A DNA stretch of 64,000 nt from Thalassia testudinum. Lineage: Eukaryota; Streptophyta; Magnoliopsida; Alismatales; Hydrocharitaceae. Position 1 is the first letter of the stretch. Every line of letters begins with the position of its first letter. The position numbers and the translations under genes are program-made. Shown one piece after another: positions 57,861-64,000 of the stretch. The notes beneath the pieces are model-generated. The model saw nothing but the letters and a program-made list of their open reading frames with translations. It did no database searches and was not told where the DNA came from. The stretch covers positions 10,522,001 to 10,586,000 of the forward strand of contig JAZHRO010000063.1 of assembly GCA_037157565.1 (NCBI GenBank), given 5' to 3'.

Positions 57861-58003
57861 TATTCAAATCACATTAGAAATCCTAGGGTTCTCTTATATG
57901 GAGAGAGATCGAAAGTGTGGAAATACATAAAAGCCTCTAAGGAGCAAATCGAATCCAATAGCTATACAACAATGAAAAATAGAAATAGAAAATATATGCT
58001 AAC

Positions 58004-59091
58004 CTATGGGGTGGATTTCTTTGACACCTCTCTTGTGTCTCACCTTCCTATGGTCTGGATTCTTATTTCTGTAGCTACACATTTTGACTAGTTGTTATAT
58101 CAGCTGGATGTGAAGAATACCTTCTTATATGGTAATCTACAAGAAGTGTATATGCAGCAGCCCCCGGATTTTGAGGCTAAGGGGGAGTGTGTGTGCAAGT
58201 TGAAGAAGGCGATATATGGACTTAAGCAAGGTCCGCGGGCTTAGTTTCACATGTTGTCAGAAGTTGTAAAGATATGGGACTTATTCACTCTACTTTTGAC
58301 CATTCCCTGTTTGTGAGGAAGGCAGACAAGGGGTTGTGGCTCTCCTTGTCTATGTAGGTCTCATCATCACTGGTGATGATGGCACTGCGATAGTTGAGGC
58401 CAAGTAGAAGCTGGTAGAGAAATTTGTTATGAAGGATTTAGGCTCATTGAGATACTTTTTGGGCATAGAAATAGCAAGAGGGAAGAACGAGATTGTCCGT
58501 AGTCAAAGGAAATACGTTCTTGATTTACTACAGGAGATAGGGATGTTGGGCTCTAAGTTTGCCAACATACCCATGGATACAAAGATGCACTTGTAGGACT
58601 TTGAGTCCAAGGTTGTAGAGAGCAGAGGCTACATGCAGTTTATTGGGAAGCTACTGTACCTTACTATTACATGCCCAGGCATCTCTATTGCAGTTGTCAA
58701 ACTTAGTCAGTTTATGGATAGATCGACCAAGCAGCACTGGGATGCTACTTTACAGGTGCTCAGGTACCTGAAACAAGCACCAGGACATGGATTACCATTC
58801 AGGAGAGGCAGTTCTATGAGTAACTAGGATACTCGGATGCGGATTATGCTAGATGTCTTTCTGATAGGAAATCCACTACCGGATTCTGTACTGATGTGAT
58901 TGGTAATCTAGTAATGTGGCGAAGTAAGAAGCAGAGCATAGTGTCTCGCTCAAGTGCAGAGTCAGAATACAGAGCCATGGAACAGACAACAGCTGAACTT
59001 ATGTGGATCAGATCAATCTTACTTGACTTACATGTCAAGGTTGCGGAGCCCATGGAGATAAGATGTGACAACTGGGTAGCTACTTACATAG
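58004..59091 (+). pseudogene. Copia reverse transcriptase C-terminal part and RNase H, plus-strand element
   Basis: Continues the domain broken at 52084: YGVDFFDTSLVS, then [34 protein letters not shown] and [13 protein letters not shown]. The catalytic YVDD is damaged: the sequence near 58350 reads VYVGLIITGDD with the double Asp lost. RNase H has SDADYARCLSDRKSTTGF (58828-58890), SRSSAESEYRAME (58945-58985) and ELMWIRSILLDLHV. It breaks at EIRCDNWVATYI, where the solo LTR entered, and resumes at 60756. Frameshifts throughout except the 68-codon open piece at 58896. Confidence 0.85.
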
Positions 59092-60750
59092 TGAAAGAGT
59101 GATCTTTGTTTTCGATAAAAATTTTAACATAAAATGACGTGTTGTTATAGTTCGTTGCGTGGTAAAAAATCACTTTTCAAAATATTTAATATTCAAAATC
59201 TAACCACGAAAATAGTTAGGTCATCTCCACAGGGAGGAATTAGTCTATTAAACTAGTGAATGGTGTCTCATTTATTCGGGAAACTCAACGCGTGCGCATA
59301 CTAACTGGTGTACTAGTTTTCAACATAAATTCTTGATTTACATAATTAATCAAGAATACAAGTGTGCATATGCAAAATCACCACTATAGGAATGGAAGAA
59401 TCTTGATATTGGTACAGGTAAAAACATGTTAATATTTATCTCTTCTAGAGCAGAGCCTAATCATATAATCAATAACTCATTCTATATTCTTTATGAGAAG
59501 CATGCAACTCAAAGTAATTCAGATAACCAAGAGGGATGTGCATGCAATTATGCCTTAATTTATTAAATCAGGAAAATAAATGACTAGTGTATCTGCAATG
59601 GCATAAGTTGTAATTTTTAACATGGCATGCACTGTAGAGAAACAGGGGAAAGGTTTCCCCCGCTCGCACGTGCGGAGGAGGGGTTCGCTGACCGCGAGTT
59701 CGGGCGGAGGAGATGTACGGGAGGAGAGGCTCGCAATGGTGGTAGCGGCACGACCGGAGGTGGAGGAGAACGTCGGCGACGGCAGGTGGTGCTTGCGGGC
59801 GTCGTGGAGGGTGGTTGGAGGTGTGGACGACCTCGTGAGGGTGAGGCGAGGTCGATGGCATTGACAGAACGAAGTTTCGTCGTCGGGAGTGGTGGTTGCG
59901 TGGTGGCTGCGTGGAAGGGGGCGGTGTCGGTGATGGGTTCTTTTTGGGGAAGTTGCAGCGGGTGCGTGGAAAGGAAGAAGAGGAAGAAGAAAACGAAGTA
60001 GGGGCAGGGGTGGGTTTGGTTGATGTGGTGGTGTGAGCATAGCGCGCGCGTGGCTGTGGCGTGATGGTGGCTGTGGTGGCGTTGCGTGCGTGCGAGGATG
60101 CGCAAGGGAACGATGGTGTGTGGTAGGTGCGGCGGTGTGCAGGAGGTTCTCTGCGTGCAGTGGTGACGGATGGTGTTGGTGGAGGTGATGGTGTGCGCTC
60201 TATCACCGCGCACACCACGGCAGGCGAAGGGCGGAGGTGGGTGCGTGGAGAAGGTGATGAAGAAGCTCGCCAAGGTCCCACGGTGCATGCTCTTGATCAC
60301 GGTGCACGCTGCATCCACGGTGGCGGCCAAGGAGAAGAGCCCTGCCAGGGGGAAGGAGATGAGCCCCCTTCTACGCACGGGACTCCTTTTTTAAAGAAAT
60401 CGTCGCTGACTCTCCAACAGATGGCCGAAGATCCCGAGGCGGTTGAGGCTGTTGCATGGGACTCGGTTGATTTGGGTGGGCAATCTATTGAGGCTGGCGA
60501 GGAGGAGGTGGTCCCGTTGCGATCGGTGGCTCTTATAGGTGGAAAAAAAGGGGTTATTTACAAGAAAATAATAAAATGATGCAAATAATGCATGCATGCC
60601 CCAAGAATATATATACTATCTTATATAAATGCAAGTAAAATATGCAAGCACTAATCTATTTGTGTATCAAAGTATGCTGTATAAATGTAGACATTATCAT
60701 AATATTTAGGCATTTACGTAGTTAATTAGCCCACACATGTGATCTCATCA
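59092..60750 (-). mobile_element. Gypsy-type solo LTR splitting the copia RNase H
   Basis: 1659 bases, TGAAAGAGTGATC to GTGATCTCATCA, with an exact duplication CATAG (59087-59091 and 60751-60755). Removing it restores the copia frame ...VATYI|ANNPIFHERTKH. Near its left end it has CCACAGGGAGGAATT, the gypsy LTR phrase also seen in the Athila LTR and at 23060. A TATA-like CCTATAAGAG on the minus strand lies near 60531-60540, with GC-rich sequence downstream. The three overlapping ORFs of 150-253 codons (59555-60579, both strands) lie in this GC-rich part, are Ser/Thr/Pro-rich or Gly-rich shadows of each other, and are rejected as genes. Confidence 0.93.
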
Positions 60751-60755
60751 CATAG

Positions 60756-60971
60756 CAAACAATCCCATATTTCATGAGCGTACGAAACATGTAGAGATTG
60801 ACTGTCATTATACCAGAGATCTGATTCAGAGGGGACTTCTCTTCACCTCATCATTTGCCTTAGAGAATCAGACCGTAGATATGTTTACCAAGCCTATTGC
60901 CAGATCTACCTTTGAGGCTTGTTATGACAAGCTGAGCATGATAGATATCTATGCTCCACCTTGATGGGGAG
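60756..60971 (+). pseudogene. Copia RNase H C-terminus and polypurine tract
   Basis: Reads NNPIFHERTKHVEIDCHYTR, then DLIQRGLLFTSSFALENQTV, DMFTKPIARSTFEACYDKL and SMIDIYAPP, then a stop at about 60962. This is the exact C-terminal end expected for a copia polyprotein. The purine tract TTGATGGGGAG follows and touches the right LTR. Confidence 0.9.
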
Positions 60972-61149
60972 TGTTGAACTCTCTATTTATCTTTTATGCT
61001 TTATTTACCATTTTGTTTTTTTATGTTTTTGTCTGATTCTCTTATGTAATTCTCCCAACACGTCTTCCTATATAAAGAGACGTAGGGTTTCCTTTGAGAA
61101 TAAGAATCTTCATTACGTCCTATTGTTTTAAATTCTTTTAAGATGACGA

Positions 61150-62200
61150 ACCTCAACTCACTTAGTAGGATACTTGAAAAGAACTAATTGATGGGGCCCA
61201 ACTATACAGATTTGATCCATAACCTCGAGCTAGTTCTCCTTGCCGATCACATAGAGTATGTAATGAAAGGGAACAAGCATGAGAATCCCAAGAACTCTTA
61301 AGAATGATATTACCAGGGTTTCTTTTATTCAACTCATACACCGAGGATGGTATCTTCTCATATGATTTCTAAAAATCCTCAAAGAGTTGCCCTAGGGCCT
61401 TCTCCCTGCCCTTATAGACTTAAATAGGGCAATCGTATGTTCATGTCTGTCCATATCCTTTCCCCAATTTCTTTGACTGATAGGTTAAGGTTATCTCTCA
61501 TCCATCTCATGCAAAGGTTTGCTACCCAATCTGGTGATGCTATTAAATTCTCTTTGTGATTGACAGAGGTGCAAATGTGCTCACCCTAAGTGTCTTGATT
61601 CTAATTTTCACACCATCTTATAAGGCTGATGCATATATTCTCCACTGGCAACTATAACCCTTGACTTGTCACTTTTTACAATTTTCACACAGAATTGCTT
61701 CTTAATGCAACACTTAGACAAGGACAATCTAGACAAATTCATGTTCTTGAGATCTTTCCCCACAACAAGCTTGCAATCCTTTAAATCAGTTATGAATTCT
61801 CTACCATCATAGGGGCAAGGACTTCATTAAATTCATTCCTATCCTTAGGAGCTAACTCCTCACATTCCTCACTGTCCTTGTCCTCACTTCTTGTAACAAT
61901 AAACTCACTATCCTCAAAATTGTCTTCCTCATTGCGCACAACCTGAGCTAGTCTCCCACTTAATTTGCTGCTTCTTGTCAATTGACTTCTATTGACAGTG
62001 TCTCTAATATCATCGACAATATTAATCTTTTCAACACTTACAACTTGTTTGTTTGCTTCCTTTCCACCTTTTCCCTTACCCTTTTTGCCTACCCTAGTGT
62101 TTAAAGTAGTGCAACTGAGTTGAACCTGAACACTCTCTTGATTTTCCTTGACCCAACTTTGCTAGCCTTATTAAAGATCTAGTCCCAGTACTATTGTTAA
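61150..62200 (-). pseudogene. MuDR-type (MULE) transposase N-terminal remnant
   Basis: Minus strand, with frame changes. An acidic segment (61790-61981, NEEDNFEDSEF, SEDKDSEECEEL) precedes a plant MuDR N-terminal domain reading KKQFCVKIVKSDKSRVIV (about 61665). Next come WVANLCMRWMRDNLNLSVKE, IGERIWTDMNIRLPY, LYKGREKALGQLFEDF, a stop, then KSYEKIPSSVYELNKRNPGN (about 61290) and IILKSSW. These are the successive motifs before the catalytic domain of MULE transposases. The DDE catalytic part is missing, because sequence left of about 61150 is the copia insertion flank. Stops and shifts make it dead. Confidence 0.68.
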
Positions 62201-62544
62201 TAGCATGAACATCCTTTATAGTTGCTAATCTTAGGCCTACTCCTAAGTGCAACTGGGGGTGTTGTTTTCACTAGAGCTCTCATTTGTCCTCTACTAGGGC
62301 TTGAGATAGCAATCGCAGTAGCACTGGCATCTTTTTTTAGAGTATTTTTATTCTTATTAGGGCTACTGATAGTCTTCTTCATGTTCCTAGTGCCTGAACC
62401 TCTACAAGTTCTTTCATTAACCATGCAATCAAATGTATTAGTATTTATATTAGGGCTACTGAGAGTCTTCTTCATGTTCCTAGTGCCTGAACCTCTACAA
62501 GTTCTTTCATTAACCATGCAATCAAATGTATTAGTATTTATCAT
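62197..62544 (-). pseudogene. Possible upstream part of the MULE gene, with a 31-codon duplication
   Basis: Open for 115 codons on the minus strand, with NTNTFDCMVNERTCRGSG, RNMKKT and SSPN repeated twice, then a basic Ser-rich tail. I do not recognise the domain. The same strand and adjacency suggest it is the 5' portion of the MULE gene. The repeat is 93 bases (62356-62448 and 62449-62541), in frame and almost identical. Confidence 0.35.
62356..62541. repeat. 93-base tandem duplication
   Basis: Two head-to-tail copies, 62356-62448 and 62449-62541, each beginning ATTAGGGCTACTGA. I see one difference (CTGATAG versus CTGAGAG). Confidence 0.93.
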
Positions 62545-62599
62545 GTTATATTGTTGGGCCCTTTTATTATTTATGTTTTCTTGTAAGACTGCCTTTATA

Positions 62600-64000
62600 A
62601 TTTTTCCCTCACCTCTCTTTATGTAAAGAAGTGGAAGCCCCCTTGTCTACCATTCACAAGGTGGAGCGCAGGATGATGCAATCTATTGTTTAGGAGGAGG
62701 ATCACAAAAAAGAAGTGGATTGGAGACAGAAATCGAGGCAACTTTGGCTTCAGGAAGGTGATGCAAATACGAAGTTTTTCCACTTTGCGACCAGCAACAA
62801 CAGAAGAAGACATAACATTATCAACTCCTTAGATGTGGGTGGCACTACTTTGAGGTAGAGGGATCAGATTTGTGATGCCTTTAAATTGCATTTTCATGAT
62901 TTCACCCGAAGGCAGGTGTGTGGTGATTGGCACTTGGGCTCGTTGGAGTTGGACCAGGTGAAGGAAGAGGCGAAGAGGGATCTCTTAAATGAGTTGGGTG
63001 ATGAAGAAGTCTTGGTAGCACTTAGAAGCTTGAAAGCTGAGGGATCCCTAGGCCCTGTTGGGCTGCAGGTTCTCTTTTTCAAGGAAATGTGGGACGTGGT
63101 TGGGTCAGATTTGGTGGCTCTGGCGAGGGAGTTTATGACGGCAATAGGGGTTTTGAGAGATTAAATAAATTTTATTTGTTTCTTTTGCTGAAGAAAATTG
63201 GAACAGTGTTGGTTGATTTTAGACTCATTGCTTTATCGAATACGGTTTATTTGCTAGTGGCTAAGGTGTTAGCAAATAGATTGCGCCTGGTGATGCCTGA
63301 TATTATATCCCTTGTGCAGTCGGCTTTCATTAAGGGGCGATCCCTATAGGATTCTTTCATTTTGGTTGAGGAGATGGTGGCAGCTTGGAAGAAAAGGGGT
63401 TCCCGGGCTTTCCTGTGGAAGGTTGACTTCTCCAAGGCGTATGATTCGATTTCTTAGAGATACTTGTGGGTTGTTCTTAAGAGGAGGGGATTTTCGGACA
63501 AGTGGGTACAACTAATACAACGCTGCATCGCTACGTCATCCTTTTCCGTACTGATGAATGGTAGATCGAGTGGGGCATGAATACAACCCCAAAGGGGGTG
63601 CGGCAGGGTTCTCCTTTAGCACCGCTCCTTTTTGACATTGCAGTTAATACTTTAGCAACTTTGGCTTTCAGTGCATGTAGTGGTAACTTGTTCCAAGGTT
63701 TCACCTGCCAAGGCGATGGATCTCTACTTGTGCCACTTATACAATATGCAGATGACACAACATTCTTCATTTAGGGAGGTATTTTTGTGGTTGAACACAT
63801 TTCCTCGGTGGTGAGAATTTTTGCTTCAATTTTTGGTCTTAAAATCAATAGAGTGAAATCTATTTTGGTTCTTTTTTCCTACAACCGCACGGAAGTTGGA
63901 AGCTATTGGGCATGCATTGGAGACATTGGTAGGCCATTTACCAATCAGATATCTTGGGCTTCCCCTCAAAAGGGAAAAAGCTCTCTTCATTGGATTGGGG
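62600..64000 (+). pseudogene. LINE (L1-type) reverse transcriptase, broken, continuing past the window
   Basis: Non-LTR retrotransposon polymerase. It begins with the linker RQLWLQEGDANTKFFHFATS (about 62745-62800). Next come LDQVKEEAKRDLLNELGDEE, LVALRSLKAEGSLGPVGLQV (62950-63075, compare the usual D.APGPDGF, here decayed) and LIALSNTVYLLVAKVLANRL (63220-63285). Then IISLVQSAFIKGRSL, KVDFSKAYDSIS (63418-63453), TPKGVRQGSPLAPLLFDI (63583-63636) and the catalytic QYADDTTFF (63742-63768). The end reads FGLKINRVKS and, in another frame, LPIRYLGLPLKREKALF. In-frame stops occur at about 63161, 63347, 63455 and 63772. Endonuclease is not present upstream, so it is 5'-truncated. Confidence 0.9.

Larger units (their letters stand above)
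52085..58003 (-). mobile_element. Minus-strand Ty1/copia element inserted in the reverse transcriptase
   Basis: Left LTR 52085-52236 (152 bases, AATTGAATGAAATG to ATATGCTAACA on the plus strand). The right LTR starts at 55879 (AATTAGATGAAATG) and is split by another element; its remainder is 57866-58003. The primer site TGGTATCAGAGCACC (55864-55878, minus strand) directly abuts the right LTR. The left target duplication AAACC (52080-52084) is followed on the right by only ...GCTAACC, which a deletion of about five bases at the right junction would explain. Contents read leftward: a leader with only traces of gag, protease, partial integrase, reverse transcriptase and RNase H. Most of gag and the integrase core are deleted. 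Confidence 0.88.
48363..61124 (+). mobile_element. Plus-strand Ty1/copia element carrying nested insertions
   Basis: LTRs of 153 bases each (48363-48515 and 60972-61124), both TGTTGAAC... with a TATA box CCTATATAAAGAG near 48461 and 61071. The duplication is GTTTT (48358-48362 and 61125-61129). The perfect primer site TGGTATCAGAGC is at 48516-48527; the polypurine tract is TTGATGGGGAG before 60972. Coding order gag, protease, integrase, reverse transcriptase, RNase H is that of Ty1/copia. Insertions of 5.9 kb (52085-58003) and 1.66 kb (59092-60750) bring a roughly 5.2 kb element to 12.8 kb. The LTRs end ACT/ATT rather than CA, so the exact end could be one base off. Many stops and frameshifts. 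Confidence 0.92.

Noticed and set aside
59555..60579. Overlapping ORFs of 150-253 codons on both strands
   Set aside because: They lie wholly inside a solo LTR with a verified target duplication, overlap each other in several frames, and have low-complexity composition from the GC-rich strand.

Overview
This is a plant nuclear window made almost entirely of nested transposable elements around one host gene. The evidence for a flowering plant is the set of families present: Athila-type Ty3/gypsy LTRs with a tRNA-Asp-like primer site, Ty1/copia elements with initiator-Met primer sites, a PIF/Harbinger element with a TAA target duplication, MuDR and plant LINE remnants, and an intron-containing glycerol kinase of plant type. 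The GC-rich kinase exon in AT-rich surroundings would fit a monocot, but that is only a guess.

Layout. 1-611 is a satellite-like array of about 90 bp units carrying ATCACCGGTGAT-like palindromes. It is interrupted by a complete Athila-type element on the minus strand (612-15721, duplication CACAC). Inside its leader sits a solo LTR (9387-12871, duplication CCTAC), which itself contains a second solo LTR of the same family (10044-11767, duplication CTTAG). The satellite resumes at 15722-16020 and, after about 21 kb of insertions, again at about 37115. 16060-17340 is a dead copia gag. 17430-21968 is an Athila leader, primer site and long LTR. 23060-25727 is another gypsy solo LTR. 27242-37114 looks like a copia LTR split by a PIF/Harbinger transposon (27587-36461) that carries a stop-damaged transposase, a MYB/SANT gene, a second MYB-like remnant and a captured AGC kinase fragment. 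37213-38888 is a third solo LTR of the family seen at 9387-12871.

The host gene is glycerol kinase (plus strand; exons 40122-40288 and 40496-41738). It stops at a clean splice donor about 50 codons short of the usual C terminus. I found no continuation in the remaining 22 kb, so its last exon is either beyond the window behind a transposon-filled intron, or lost.

The right third holds a degraded copia LTR and leader (about 43330-48362) with a miniature LTR element inside (TRIM, 45882-47264, duplication GAGGT). A plus-strand copia element follows (48363-61124). Into its reverse transcriptase a minus-strand copia (52085-58003) inserted, and into that element's right LTR a short non-autonomous copia (55897-57860) inserted. 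A gypsy solo LTR (59092-60750, duplication CATAG) separately split its RNase H. The window ends with a MuDR transposase remnant and a LINE reverse transcriptase remnant.

The observation I find most worth following is in the solo-LTR family at 9387, 10044 and 37213. Downstream of its TATA box it carries a train of about eight consecutive small hairpins, with paired changes between copies. Upstream of the TATA box lies a dense cluster of CAGACGTCTG palindromes.
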